The notes beneath the pieces are model-generated. The model was not told the origin of the DNA and did not search any database. It saw only the letters and a program-made list of their open reading frames with translations. Positions 6,815 to 17,458 of a stretch of 48,094 nt of DNA are shown here, one piece after another. The DNA comes from Lysobacteraceae bacterium (GTDB lineage: Bacteria; Pseudomonadota; Gammaproteobacteria; Xanthomonadales; Ahniellaceae), in the NCBI GenBank assembly GCA_021299185.1, contig JAJTHZ010000018.1, forward strand, positions 1 to 48,094. The letters are read 5' to 3'. The translations under genes were made by a program, and so were the position numbers. Every line of letters begins with the position of its first letter. Position 1 is the stretch's first letter.

Positions 6815-9420
6815 CGCGGCGCCTGATCCGCGGCTCGGTGCTGGTCGTGGTGCTGAACCGCGAGGATCGTCGCGCGCTGTTCGAGACACTCGACGGCTAC
6901 GAGTTCGACGCCATCTACACCGCCAAGGACTTCGCGCAGGCGCACGCCTTCCTCGCCCAGGCCCCGCGCCTGGACGCCGTGCTGCTGGAGTTCCAGGGCG
7001 AGGCCGTCGAGGCGGTGGCGTTCTGCAAGGCCCTGCGCGGGTCGGGCAGCGCGGCGCCGGTGGTCGGCGTGGCCACGGCCGCCGACCTCGCCACGCGCTG
7101 GCGCATCGAGGACGAGCCGGACGTGGTGGCGGACTGGCTGCGCAGCCCGGTGCTCGGCCAGGAGGCCTTGCACCGCCTGCAGCGCGTGCTCGCGGCAGGC
7201 AAGCCGGCCTTCGATCCCCGGCGCACGGGCGAGCGCCCGCTGGTGTTGGGCGGCGGCGACCCGGCGGTCCACGACGCGGCGGACGAACTCGGCATCGCCT
7301 TCGAGCAGCACCCCGACGAGTTGGTCCTGTCGGATCTGGACAGTGGCCGCATCGTCGACGCCAACCCGGTGTTCTGCCGTCGCAGCGGGATTGCGCGCGA
7401 GCAGGCGGTGGGCCGCTCGATCGACGGCATCGACCTCACGCACGACCCCGCCGCGCGCCATTCGCTGCGGCAGGCGCTGCGGCGGACCGGCGCGGTGCGC
7501 TTCCGCTGCGACAAGCCGGACGCCTCCGGGCGACCCTACCTGGTCGACGTCGCCGCGCAGATGGTCGACACGCCGCGCGGCCGCTTCGTCCTGTCCACCC
7601 TGCGGGAGTTGCCCGGCGAGCGCGCGCTGCACGATGCGCTGCAGGCCGCCGCCGCGCTCGGCCGCCCCTCGGGCAGCCCCGGCGAAGGCGTGGTCGAGGC
7701 CCTCGTGGCCTGGCTCGACGCCGACGCGATCTGGGTGGTCGAGCGCGCGGACGCGACCTCCGACGTGGAGTCGGTCCTGCACCAGCATGGCGAGGCCAAC
7801 CTGCCGGAGGGGTTCTTCCCCGACGTGTTCCGGCGCCTGCGCGGCGGCGAGCCGCTGGTGCACGCGGAGAACGCGGCGCTGTCCCTCGGGCGCGACCGCC
7901 CGGCGGGACTGGCCGGCTTCGAGGGCTTCGCCGCGGCGCCGATCATCGACCAGCGACTGGCGCAGACCGGCGCGGTGGTCGCCTGCCGGCGCCGGCCGTT
8001 CGTGGCGCAGGGCCTGCGCGAGGTGATGGAGGTGGCCGCGGCGCGCCTCGGCCTCGAGATGGAGCTCGAGCACACACGGGCGCTGGGCCGCGCGCAGGGG
8101 CTGCAGGATTCGCTCACCGGCATGCCCAACCGGCTGCTGTTCAACGACCGGCTCGACACCACCATCAAGGAAGCGCATCGCACCGGCGAGATGTTCGCCG
8201 TGCTGTTCGTCGACCTCGACCGCTTCAAGAACATCAACGACAGCCTCGGCCACGGGGTCGGCGACGAGGTGCTGATGGTCGTCGCGCGCCGCCTGCGCGC
8301 CAGCGTGCGCGCTTCCGACACCGTCGCGCGCTACGCCGGCGACGAATTCACCCTGATCCTGCGCCACATCGTGCAGCGCGACGACGTGCTGCGCATCGCG
8401 GAGAAGATCTGCCGCGTGCTGGAGTCGCCGCTGCCGCTGGACGACGGGCGCGAGCTGCACATCACGGCCAGCATCGGCATCAGTTTATATCCCGACGACG
8501 CCGCCAGCGCCGACAAGATGCTGCAGCACGCCGACGTGGCGATGTACAGCGCCAAGGGCATGGGTCGCAACACCTTCCAGACCTACGTCGCGGTGCCCGA
8601 GGAATCGCACCAGCAGCGCCTCGCGCTGGAGGCGAAGCTGCGCCAGGCCGAGCGCAACAACGAGTTGCGCGTGTATTACCAGCCGCAGATCGCCGCCGAC
8701 AGCGAGGACGTGGTCGGCATGGAGGCTCTGATCCGCTGGGAGCACCCCGAACTGGGCATGATCAGCCCCGGGTTCTTCATCCCGCTGGCCGAGGAAACCG
8801 GGCTGATCGTGTCGATCGGCGAGTGGGTGCTGCGCCAGGCCTGCGCCGACACGCGGCGCTGGCAGGACCGCTTCGGGATGCCGCTGCGGATCAGCGTCAA
8901 CCTCTCGGCGCTGCAGCTGCGCCAGCCCAATCTCGCCGAGGTGGTGCGCCGCGCGGTCACCGACACCGGGCTCGATCCCAAGACCCTCGAACTGGAGGTC
9001 ACCGAGAGCATCAGCGTGAAGTCGATCCCGAACCTGATGGAGACCCTGCAGTCGCTGCGCGAACTCGGGGTCTCGATCGCGATCGACGACTTCGGCACCG
9101 GGCAGTCCTCGCTGGACTACATCCGGCGTTTCCCGGCCGACCGGATCAAGATCGACCAGGTGTTCGTGCGCAACATCGGCGTCGATCCCGACGACGAGGC
9201 GATCGTGCGCGCCACCATCCACATGGCGCACAACCTCAACCTCAGCGTGGTCGCCGAGGGCGTGGAGTACGAGGAGCACTTCGCCTTCCTGCGCGAGCAC
9301 GGCTGCGAGGAACTGCAGGGCTATCTGTTCTGCCGCCCGCTGGCACCGGCCTCGTTCGAGAACCTGCTCGCCGAGCGCGAGCGCCTGCTGGCCGCAGGCG
9401 CGGCCGCGGGCGGGCAGTGA
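6811..9420 (+). CDS. Diguanylate cyclase/phosphodiesterase with REC-like, PAS and GAF-like regions
   Basis: An 869-residue cyclic-di-GMP enzyme. Residues about 1-130 resemble a degenerate receiver: VLVVVLNREDR at the start and a YDxxL-like AVLLEF, but no clear acidic pocket. A PAS-like segment (about 170-270, VLSDLDSGRIVDANPVFCRRSG) and a GAF-like segment (about 290-425) follow. The GGDEF domain has AGDEF at 509-513, a variant often still active. The EAL domain starts at E638-A639-L640 and keeps DDFGTG and the late EGVE motif, so phosphodiesterase activity is likely. It begins with a GTG overlapping the preceding stop, and its own stop codon lies inside the predicted sigma-E promoter of rpoE. 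Confidence 0.9.
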   Translation: MTRRLIRGSVLVVVLNREDRRALFETLDGYEFDAIYTAKDFAQAHAFLAQAPRLDAVLLEFQGEAVEAVAFCKALRGSGSAAPVVGVATAADLATRWRIEDEPDVVADWLRSPVLGQEALHRLQRVLAAGKPAFDPRRTGERPLVLGGGDPAVHDAADELGIAFEQHPDELVLSDLDSGRIVDANPVFCRRSGIAREQAVGRSIDGIDLTHDPAARHSLRQALRRTGAVRFRCDKPDASGRPYLVDVAAQMVDTPRGRFVLSTLRELPGERALHDALQAAAALGRPSGSPGEGVVEALVAWLDADAIWVVERADATSDVESVLHQHGEANLPEGFFPDVFRRLRGGEPLVHAENAALSLGRDRPAGLAGFEGFAAAPIIDQRLAQTGAVVACRRRPFVAQGLREVMEVAAARLGLEMELEHTRALGRAQGLQDSLTGMPNRLLFNDRLDTTIKEAHRTGEMFAVLFVDLDRFKNINDSLGHGVGDEVLMVVARRLRASVRASDTVARYAGDEFTLILRHIVQRDDVLRIAEKICRVLESPLPLDDGRELHITASIGISLYPDDAASADKMLQHADVAMYSAKGMGRNTFQTYVAVPEESHQQRLALEAKLRQAERNNELRVYYQPQIAADSEDVVGMEALIRWEHPELGMISPGFFIPLAEETGLIVSIGEWVLRQACADTRRWQDRFGMPLRISVNLSALQLRQPNLAEVVRRAVTDTGLDPKTLELEVTESISVKSIPNLMETLQSLRELGVSIAIDDFGTGQSSLDYIRRFPADRIKIDQVFVRNIGVDPDDEAIVRATIHMAHNLNLSVVAEGVEYEEHFAFLREHGCEELQGYLFCRPLAPASFENLLAERERLLAAGAAAGGQ

Positions 9421-9446
9421 ACTTCCGTCGCGGAGCACGGTCCGAG
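9419..9446 (+). promoter_or_regulatory. Predicted sigma-E (RpoE) promoter driving the rpoE operon
   Basis: GAACTT at 9419-9424, a 16-base spacer, then TCCGAG at 9441-9446. The E. coli rpoE autoregulated promoter has GAACTT, 16 bases and TCTAA, so the fit is close. It lies 105 bases before the rpoE start and its -35 element begins at the G of the upstream gene's TGA stop codon. Autoregulation is inferred. Confidence 0.65.
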
Positions 9447-9550
9447 AGCAGCGACCCGGCGCCCGCCGCGGCGGCCGGCGACGGCGCCGTGACGCGCGCG
9501 ACGGGCGCCTGCCTGCCGGCCGGCCGGCGGGGGAATGGCCGGACCCGGGG

Positions 9551-10141
9551 ATGAGCGAGAACGAGATCGACCAGGCGCTGGTCCTGCGGGTGCAGGCCGG
9601 CGAGCGGCGGGCCTTCGACCTGCTGGTGCGCAAGTACCAGCACAAGGTGGTGGGCATCGTCTCGCGCTACATCGGCGACTGGGCCGAGTGCCAGGACGTG
9701 GCGCAGGAGGCCTTCATCCGCGCCTACCGGGCGCTCGGGAACTTTCGCGGCGAAAGCGCGTTCTATACGTGGCTTTACAAGATCGCCACCAACACGGCGA
9801 AGAACTGGCTGGTGTCGCAGGGACGCCGCCCGCCCACCGACGACGTACCGGTGGACGACGCGGTCCACCTCGACGCCGCGGTCAGGCTCAAGGACGGCTC
9901 GACGCCGGAACGGGAACTGCTGCGCCAGGAGATCGAGGCCGCCGTGACGGCCGCGGTCGACGGGCTGCCGGAGGAACTGAAGCTGGCGATCACCCTGCGC
10001 GAGGTCGACGGGCTGAGCTACGAGGAGATCGCCGAGTCCATGAACTGCCCGATCGGCACCGTCCGCTCCCGCATCTTCCGCGCCCGCGACGCCATCGACC
10101 AACGCATCCGCCCCCTGTTGAACGACACGGAATCCGAATGA
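9551..10141 (+). CDS. rpoE: RNA polymerase sigma factor RpoE (AlgU)
   Basis: ECF sigma factor for the envelope-stress response. The 196-residue protein follows E. coli RpoE nearly block for block: KYQHKVVGIVSRYIGD and DVAQEAFIRAYRAL in region 2, SAFYTWLYKIATNTAKNWLVSQGRRPP, then LPEELKLAITLREVDGLSYEEIAE and GTVRSRIFRAR in region 4, the -35 reader. It heads a coupled run (ATGA overlaps) of rseA, rseB and rseC, and degP follows. This gene order is the classic rpoE/mucABCD arrangement. Activity is expected to be held by the RseA next door and released by regulated proteolysis. Confidence 0.97.
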   Translation: MSENEIDQALVLRVQAGERRAFDLLVRKYQHKVVGIVSRYIGDWAECQDVAQEAFIRAYRALGNFRGESAFYTWLYKIATNTAKNWLVSQGRRPPTDDVPVDDAVHLDAAVRLKDGSTPERELLRQEIEAAVTAAVDGLPEELKLAITLREVDGLSYEEIAESMNCPIGTVRSRIFRARDAIDQRIRPLLNDTESE

Positions 10142-10764
10142 GCAACGAGCCCAGCCTCCGCGAGCAACTCTCGGCCCTGGCCGACGGCGAACTCGCCCCC
10201 GACCAGGCGCGTTTCCTGCTGCGGCGGATCGACGCCGAACCGGCGCTGGCCGCCGAATGGCAGCGCCTGCACCTCGCGCGCGCCTGCCTGCGCCGCGAAC
10301 GCATCGCCTTGCCGGACGTGGGTTTCGCCGACGCGGTGGCGGCACGGATCCGCGCCGAGGCGGCCCCCGCCGCGCTGGGCGGCTGGCGCCGGACCGCACT
10401 GGGCGGCGCGATCGCCGCCGGCATGGCGGCGCTGGCCCTGTTCGCAGTCGCCCCGCGCACCGACGTCGCGCCGACCGCGGCCCCGGTGCTGGCCGAGGTC
10501 GCCCCGCTCGACACCCGCGACCTCGCCCTGCGCGCCGCGCCCGGCGAACTGCAGCGCGCCAGCGACCGCACCTGGAGCCCACTGCCGGTGGCCGCGCCCT
10601 TCGATCTGCGTGTCGAGTCGTATTTCCTGCGCCACGGCGGCGCGGCCACGGCCGCCCCGCGCGGCGGCTTCGTGCCCTACGTCAATGTGGTGGCGACTCC
10701 GGCCGCCGCGCCGCCCATCCCCCTGCGCGACCCGCAGTCCCAGGGCGAAGCCGCGCGTCGATGA
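10138..10764 (+). CDS. rseA: Anti-sigma-E factor RseA (MucA)
   Basis: Membrane-spanning anti-sigma factor that sequesters RpoE at the inner membrane. The ATG overlaps the rpoE stop (ATGA). The N-terminal cytoplasmic domain has the family pattern LREQLSALADGELAPDQARFLLRRI (residues 7-31). A single transmembrane segment lies at about 87-106, followed by a periplasmic region of about 100 residues that should contact RseB and be cut by a DegS-type protease. The periplasmic C-terminus ends in Arg-Arg rather than the hydrophobic tail expected of a signal. Length is 208 residues, in the family range. Confidence 0.9.
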   Translation: MSNEPSLREQLSALADGELAPDQARFLLRRIDAEPALAAEWQRLHLARACLRRERIALPDVGFADAVAARIRAEAAPAALGGWRRTALGGAIAAGMAALALFAVAPRTDVAPTAAPVLAEVAPLDTRDLALRAAPGELQRASDRTWSPLPVAAPFDLRVESYFLRHGGAATAAPRGGFVPYVNVVATPAAAPPIPLRDPQSQGEAARR

Positions 10765-11657
10765 CCGCCGGCGCCCTGCGCCGCGCCGGCGCGCTGCTGG
10801 CGCTGCTGGCTTCCGCGGCCTGCCTCGCGCAGGAGCCGCAGCCGGCGGAACTGCTGGAGCGCATGTCGCGCTCCCTGCAGTCGCTGGAGTACGAAGGCGT
10901 CTTCGTCTACGTGCACGAGGGCCGCGTCGACGCGGTGCAGGTGACGCGGACGCAGTCGCCGTACGGTCCGGTCGACCGCCTGGTGACCTTGAGCGGCGAC
11001 CGGCGCGAGGTCGTGCGCGAGCGCGGCGAGTTGCGCTGCCTCACGCCGGGCGGCACCGTGACCGCCAGCGCGGGCGAGCGCTTCGCCCTGCTGGCACCGG
11101 ATCCGGCGGCCGTCGGGCGGCTGCAGGAGTCGTATCGATTCACCATCGCCGGGCGCGACCGCATCGCCGGCTATGACGCCACCGTGATCGACGCCACGCC
11201 GGTCGATGCGCTGCGCTACGCCTACCGGCTGTGGCTGGAGCGCGCGAGCGGCATGCTGCTGGCGTCGATGCTGCGCGAGCCCGGCGGCGGCCCGGTCGAG
11301 CAACTGGCGTTCACCAGCCTGCGCCTGCGCGAGTCCGGCCTGGTGCCGCTGGACGAGGCCGCGGCGCCCGCGCCCGCCGCCCCGATCGGCTGGCAGGTCG
11401 CCGACCTGCCGCCCGGGTTCCGCCTGATTGCCCGTCCGGCGGCGCCCGAAGGCAGCCAGCACCTGCTGTTCTCCGACGGGCTCGCGTCGGTGTCGGTCTA
11501 CATCGAGCCGCGGGGCGGCGGCCTGTTGGGCGCCGCGCGGCGCGGTGCGACCCACGCCTACGGTCGCGCGCTGGACGATGCGCACGTGGTGGTGGTCGGC
11601 GACCTGCCCGCCGCGACCGTGGCCCGGATCGCCGCTTCGGTGCGCCGCGACGGATGA
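10761..11657 (+). CDS. rseB: Sigma-E regulatory protein RseB (MucB)
   Basis: Periplasmic negative regulator that shields RseA from cleavage and is thought to sense misassembled envelope lipids or proteins. It is a 298-residue protein with a signal peptide (RRAGALLALLASAACLAQ). The MucB/RseB N-terminal domain has ELLERMSRSLQSLEYEGVFVYVHEG and DRLVTLSGDRREVVRERGELRC; the C-terminal domain carries HVVVVGDLPAATVARIAASV. ATGA overlaps join it to rseA upstream and rseC downstream, so balanced co-translation is likely. Confidence 0.93.
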   Translation: MTAGALRRAGALLALLASAACLAQEPQPAELLERMSRSLQSLEYEGVFVYVHEGRVDAVQVTRTQSPYGPVDRLVTLSGDRREVVRERGELRCLTPGGTVTASAGERFALLAPDPAAVGRLQESYRFTIAGRDRIAGYDATVIDATPVDALRYAYRLWLERASGMLLASMLREPGGGPVEQLAFTSLRLRESGLVPLDEAAAPAPAAPIGWQVADLPPGFRLIARPAAPEGSQHLLFSDGLASVSVYIEPRGGGLLGAARRGATHAYGRALDDAHVVVVGDLPAATVARIAASVRRDG

Positions 11658-12139
11658 ACGGCCCCTTCGTGCGCCGCCTGCGGGTGGTCGAGGTCGCTGC
11701 CGACCGCGCCAGCCTCGAGCCCGCGAGCGGCGCCTGCGAAGGCTGCACGGCCTGCAGCGGGCGCTGCCACGGGATCCTGTCCGGGCTGTCGGCGGCGGGT
11801 CGGATGCGCATTGCCCGCGACGTCCTGCCGCCCGCGCTGGCGGCGGGCGACGAGGTCCTGCTCGAGTTCGATCCGGGCGCGCTCGCGCGCCGCGGCTGGC
11901 GCGTCTACGGTCTGCCGCTGGCCGGCCTGCTGCTCGGTGCATGCGCTTCGGCGTTCGCGCTGCCGGCGGCGGGACCGGCCCGCGACGCCGGCGTCGCGCT
12001 CGGTGCGCTGGTCGGCGTCGTGCTGGGTTTCGTCGTCGCCCGCTTGATCGGCGGCACTGCGACCCCACCGTACCGTTTCGCATCCTTCCCATCCCCCCGC
12101 AACGCCATCCCGCCATGCGAGCCCAGACCCGAATCCTGA
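11654..12139 (+). CDS. rseC: SoxR-reducing/RseC-type membrane protein
   Basis: RseC/RsxC-associated family protein, linked in other bacteria to sigma-E signalling and to electron transfer that reduces SoxR. The 161-residue product begins with a beta-rich segment, then a cysteine cluster C28, C31, C34 and C38 that could bind a metal or Fe-S centre. Two transmembrane segments follow (about 83-102 and 107-127). The start overlaps the rseB stop by ATGA, and the last 25 bases overlap the beginning of degP. Confidence 0.88.
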   Translation: MNGPFVRRLRVVEVAADRASLEPASGACEGCTACSGRCHGILSGLSAAGRMRIARDVLPPALAAGDEVLLEFDPGALARRGWRVYGLPLAGLLLGACASAFALPAAGPARDAGVALGALVGVVLGFVVARLIGGTATPPYRFASFPSPRNAIPPCEPRPES

Positions 12140-13539
12140 GTGTGCTGCTGATCCTCCTGGCCGCCGCGCTGAGCGCGCCGGCCTTCGCCCAGTTGCCCGA
12201 CTTCGTGCCGCTGGTCGAGAAGAACACCCCCGCCGTGGTCAACATCACGGCGCGCAAGACCGGCGCGGGTGGCTCGGCGGACGATCCGTCGCAGATCAAC
12301 CCCGAGGACATGCCCGAGCTGTTCCGCCGCTTCTTCGGCCCCGGCATGCCCGACCCGCACCGCGGGATGACCCCGGAGCGCATTTCCGGCGGTTCCGGCT
12401 TCGTGATCAGCGCCGATGGCTACCTGCTGACCAACCACCACGTGGTCGACGGCGCGGACGAGATCACCGTGCGCCTGAAGGACCGCAGCGAGTACACCGC
12501 CAAGCTGGTCGGCTCCGACCCGCAGAGCGACGTTGCCCTGCTCAAGATCGACGCCACCGGCCTGCCCACGGTCACGCTCGGCAACTCCGATTCGCTCAAG
12601 CCCGGCCAGTGGGTGCTCGCGATCGGCTCGCCGCTGGGGCTCGAGTACAGCGTCGCCGCCGGCATCGTGTCGGCGGTCGGGCGCAGCAACCAGTTCGACA
12701 ACACCCAGCGCTATGTGCCCTTCATCCAGACCGACGTGGCGATCAACCGCGGCAATTCCGGCGGCCCGCTGATCAACCTCGCCGGCGAGGTGGTGGGCAT
12801 CAACTCGCAGATCCTGTCCACCAGCGGCGGTTCGATCGGCCTGTCGTTCTCGATCCCGATCAACCTGGTGAAGTCGGTGACCGAGCAGCTGCGCACCAAG
12901 GGCCGCGTGTCGCGCGGCGTGCTGGGCGTGGGCATCCAGAACGTCACCCGCGACGTCGCCGAGACCTTCAAGCTGCCGCGCATCGGCGGCGCGGCGGTCA
13001 GCAACGTGCAGCCCGATTCCGCGGCCGAGAAGGCCGGGGTGAAGGCCGGCGACATCATCCTGTCCTACAACGGCACCGAGATCGGCGATTCCAGCGAACT
13101 GCCGCCGCTGGTCGGCGCCACCGCGCCCGGCACCCGCGCCCGCATCACCGTGTTCCGCGACGGCAAGACGCTGGAACTGCCGGTGGTGGTGGGCGAACTG
13201 GAGGAAGGCGAGGCCTCGCCGGCACGGGCCGAGGCACCGGCCGCGGCCTCGCGCAGCGCGCTGGGCCTGGTGGTGCGCGCGCCGACCGCCGAGGAACGCG
13301 AGGCGATCGGCGAGCAGGGCGGGGTGGTGGTCGAGCGCGTCGAAGGCGCGGCCGCCCGCCGCGCCGGCCTGCAGCCGGGCGACGTGGTGCTGATGGTCGG
13401 CCGCACCCGGGTCGCCTCGGTGGCCGAGTTCGAGGCCGCGGTGAAGGGCATCCCCGCCGACCAGACCGCGCTGCTGCTGGTCCGTCGCGGCGAGGGCAGT
13501 TCCTTCATCGGCGTGCGCCCCGAGCCCAAGGGGCGCTGA
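12115..13539 (+). CDS. degP: Periplasmic serine protease DegP/MucD
   Basis: HtrA-family protease-chaperone that removes misfolded envelope proteins. It is 474 residues with a signal peptide ending around APAFAQ. The trypsin-like domain has the full triad: H109 in TNHHVVD, D139 in QSDVALLKI and S215 in GNSGGPL. Two PDZ domains follow, about 270-360 and 385-470. The start lies inside the rseC reading frame (25-base overlap), so it is translated as part of the rpoE operon. DegQ-type naming is also possible; operon position favours MucD. Confidence 0.95.
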   Translation: MRAQTRILSVLLILLAAALSAPAFAQLPDFVPLVEKNTPAVVNITARKTGAGGSADDPSQINPEDMPELFRRFFGPGMPDPHRGMTPERISGGSGFVISADGYLLTNHHVVDGADEITVRLKDRSEYTAKLVGSDPQSDVALLKIDATGLPTVTLGNSDSLKPGQWVLAIGSPLGLEYSVAAGIVSAVGRSNQFDNTQRYVPFIQTDVAINRGNSGGPLINLAGEVVGINSQILSTSGGSIGLSFSIPINLVKSVTEQLRTKGRVSRGVLGVGIQNVTRDVAETFKLPRIGGAAVSNVQPDSAAEKAGVKAGDIILSYNGTEIGDSSELPPLVGATAPGTRARITVFRDGKTLELPVVVGELEEGEASPARAEAPAAASRSALGLVVRAPTAEEREAIGEQGGVVVERVEGAAARRAGLQPGDVVLMVGRTRVASVAEFEAAVKGIPADQTALLLVRRGEGSSFIGVRPEPKGR

Positions 13540-13576
13540 GCATCGGCGACCCCGGCCGCTCCACGCGGCCGTCACG

Positions 13577-13615
13577 CCGCCGAAGGCCGTCCGGACCCCG
13601 TCCGGGCGGCCTTCG
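13577..13615 (+). terminator. Hairpin after degP
   Basis: CGAAGGCCGTCCGGA at 13581-13595 pairs with 13600-13614 through a short loop with one G-T pair, 40 bases after the degP stop. No T run follows. It probably ends or attenuates the sigma-E operon before lepA. Confidence 0.5.
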
Positions 13616-13636
13616 CGCATCCGGCATCCCCGTTTC

Positions 13637-13645
13637 TGCAATAAT
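13637..13645 (+). promoter_or_regulatory. Possible extended -10 element before lepA
   Basis: TGCAATAAT is an AT-rich island in very GC-rich DNA. It fits an extended -10 (TG-N-AATAAT) about 53 bases before lepA. No matching -35 at normal spacing was found. Confidence 0.35.
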
Positions 13646-13697
13646 CCCGCGCCTTTACCCAAGCCCGGCCGGCACGCGCCGCGGGCGAAGCCTCCGC

Positions 13698-15494
<1,797 letters not shown>

Positions 15495-15520
15495 CCGGCC
15501 CGCCACCCCACCCGGACCCC

Positions 15521-16321
15521 ATGGACAAGCTCGATCTCGATTTCGCCGCCCTGCTGGTCGGCTTGACTGCGTTCACCGGCGTGGTGTGGGCGATCGACCA
15601 TTTCCTGTTCCGCGCCAAGCGCCTCGCGCGCAACGCCGAGGCGCGCGAGCCGGTGATCGTCGAGTATTGCCGCTCGTTCTTCCCGGTGATCCTCGCCGTG
15701 CTGGTGATCCGCTCGTTCCTCGCCGAGCCGTTCCGGATCCCGTCCAGCTCGATGATGCCGACCCTGCTGATCGGCGACTTCATCCTGGTCAGCAAGTTCT
15801 CCTACGGCGTGCGCCTGCCGGTGACCAACACCAAGATCATCGACCTCGGCGAGCCCAAGCGCGGCGACGTGATCGTGTTCCGCTACCCCGAGGACCCGCG
15901 GACCGACTACATCAAGCGGGTGATCGGCGTGCCCGGCGACCAGGTGTCCTACCGCAACAAGGTCGTCTACGTGAACGGCGAGCCGGTCCCTCAGGAGGAC
16001 CTCGGCATCTACCAGGGCGAGCGCTCCGGGGCCGAGTACACCGGCAGCCTGCTCAAGACCGAGCGCCTGTTCGACGTCGAGCACCAGATCCTGCAGCGGC
16101 GCTCCGGCAGCGGCTTCTTCCCGCTGCACCAGGGGCCGTGGACGGTGCCGGCTGGCCAGTACTTCGTTTTGGGCGATAATCGGGACAGCAGCCAGGACAG
16201 CCGCTTCTGGGGCACGGTGCCCGAGGAGAACCTAGTCGGCAAGGCAGTCTTGGTCTGGGCGAACTGGGACTTCCGCACCGGCGGGGGGGACTTCGGCCGG
16301 ATCGGGACCGTGATCAAGTGA
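15521..16321 (+). CDS. lepB: Signal peptidase I
   Basis: Inner-membrane serine protease that removes signal peptides from Sec and Tat substrates. It is 266 residues with two N-terminal transmembrane segments (about 5-25 and 50-66). The catalytic serine is S77 in SSSMMPTLLIGDFILVSK and the catalytic lysine is K132 in DYIKRVIGVPGD. The box-E motif GDNRDSSQDSRFWG is also present. It lies 26 bases after lepA, the usual order. The stop overlaps a possible GTG of the next gene. Confidence 0.97.
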   Translation: MDKLDLDFAALLVGLTAFTGVVWAIDHFLFRAKRLARNAEAREPVIVEYCRSFFPVILAVLVIRSFLAEPFRIPSSSMMPTLLIGDFILVSKFSYGVRLPVTNTKIIDLGEPKRGDVIVFRYPEDPRTDYIKRVIGVPGDQVSYRNKVVYVNGEPVPQEDLGIYQGERSGAEYTGSLLKTERLFDVEHQILQRRSGSGFFPLHQGPWTVPAGQYFVLGDNRDSSQDSRFWGTVPEENLVGKAVLVWANWDFRTGGGDFGRIGTVIK

Positions 16322-16331
16322 CCCGCCCTTC

Positions 16332-16336
16332 GGGAG
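16332..16336 (+). promoter_or_regulatory. Ribosome binding site deciding the DUF4845 start
   Basis: GGGAG lies 8 bases before the ATG at 16345. It favours that start over the in-frame GTG at 16318, which overlaps the lepB stop and has no comparable site. Confidence 0.55.
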
Positions 16337-16344
16337 ATCAGACC

Positions 16345-16731
16345 ATGCGCCATCCTCGCGAGCAGTCCGGCATCACGCTCATCGGCTTCCTCGTCGTGCT
16401 CATGGTGGTCGGCTTCTTCGCCTTCCTGATCATGCGCCTGTTCCCGGTCTACACCGAGTACTACGGCCTGCGCCAGGCGATGAAGGCCGTCGCCGCCGAG
16501 CCCGGCATCACCACCCGGTCGCCCGAGCAGGTCAAGCAGCTGCTCGACACCAAGCTGTACATCTCCTACGTGACGAGCGTGAAGAAGAACCACATGCGGG
16601 TCACGCGCCAGGGCGGCGACTACCTGCTGAACGTGCGCTACGAGGTGCGCGGGCCGCTGCTGTACAACCTCGAGTACATCGCGACCTTCGACCACACGGA
16701 AACGCTGAGCCGCGGTGGCCCCGCGCCCTGA
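16345..16731 (+). CDS. DUF4845 family membrane protein
   Basis: A 128-residue protein of unknown function that usually sits between lepB and rnc in gammaproteobacteria. The N-terminus SGITLIGFLVVLMVVGFFAF is a single membrane segment that looks like a type IV pilin-like start, but lacks the expected glutamate at position +5. A small periplasmic domain of about 95 residues follows. The ATG at 16345 is preferred because of its Shine-Dalgarno sequence. The 3' end overlaps rnc by 17 bases, so it is part of the lepB-rnc-era operon. Confidence 0.88.
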   Translation: MRHPREQSGITLIGFLVVLMVVGFFAFLIMRLFPVYTEYYGLRQAMKAVAAEPGITTRSPEQVKQLLDTKLYISYVTSVKKNHMRVTRQGGDYLLNVRYEVRGPLLYNLEYIATFDHTETLSRGGPAP

Positions 16732-17458
16732 CGCCGGTCCGGTGGCATCCTCCGCGGCCACGGCGGGCGTGATGCGCGCCGCGCTGCGCGGCCTGGACTA
16801 TCGGTTCGCGGACCCGGCCCTGCTGGAGACCGCGCTCACGCATCGCAGCGCCGGGCGCGGCAACAACGAGCGGCTCGAGTTCCTCGGCGATGCCGTGCTC
16901 GGGTTGCTGGTCGCCGAGGCCCTGCATGCGCGGTTCCCGCGCGCCAGCGAGGGCGAACTGACCCGGATGCGCGCCGCGCTGGTGCGCGAGGAGACGCTGG
17001 CCGCGATCGCGCGCGAACTCGCGCTCGGGAGCATGCTGCACCTCGGCCAAGGGGAACTGCGCTCCGGTGGCCACCGCCGGGAATCGATCCTCGCCGACGC
17101 CTTCGAGGCGGTGGTGGCCGCGATCTATCTCGACGGTGGCCTCGCCGCCTGCCGTGCCGCGCCGATGCCGCTGCTGGACGCGCGGATCGCCGCCCTCGGC
17201 GATGCGGCAGCGAACAAGGACCCCAAGACGCGCCTGCAGGAGTGGCTGCAGGGCCGCGGCCTGGGCTTGCCGGCCTACACCCTGGTCGAAACCGCGGGCG
17301 ACGACCACCGCAAGACCTTCTTCGTGCGCTGCAGCGCGAAGGCGCTGGGATTGGCCTGCGTCGGCGAAGGCGGCAGCCGTCGCGCTGCCGAGGCCCATGC
17401 GGCCCGCCTCGTGCTGGAGCGCATCGCCGCCGGCGACGCCGGGGCGGTCGCGCCATGA
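16715..17458 (+). CDS. rnc: Ribonuclease III
   Basis: Double-strand-specific endonuclease for rRNA and mRNA processing. The catalytic domain has the signature NERLEFLGD at 51-59 and a second acidic patch in SILADAFEAVVAAIYLDGG. A double-stranded RNA-binding domain occupies about 160-240 (DPKTRLQEWLQGRG, GSRRAAEAHAARLVLERI). The GTG at 16715 is the longest start. GTG at 16742 or ATG at 16772 would trim a poorly conserved N-terminus and may be closer to the truth. The stop overlaps the era start by ATGA. Confidence 0.96.
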   Translation: MAPRPDAGPVASSAATAGVMRAALRGLDYRFADPALLETALTHRSAGRGNNERLEFLGDAVLGLLVAEALHARFPRASEGELTRMRAALVREETLAAIARELALGSMLHLGQGELRSGGHRRESILADAFEAVVAAIYLDGGLAACRAAPMPLLDARIAALGDAAANKDPKTRLQEWLQGRGLGLPAYTLVETAGDDHRKTFFVRCSAKALGLACVGEGGSRRAAEAHAARLVLERIAAGDAGAVAP

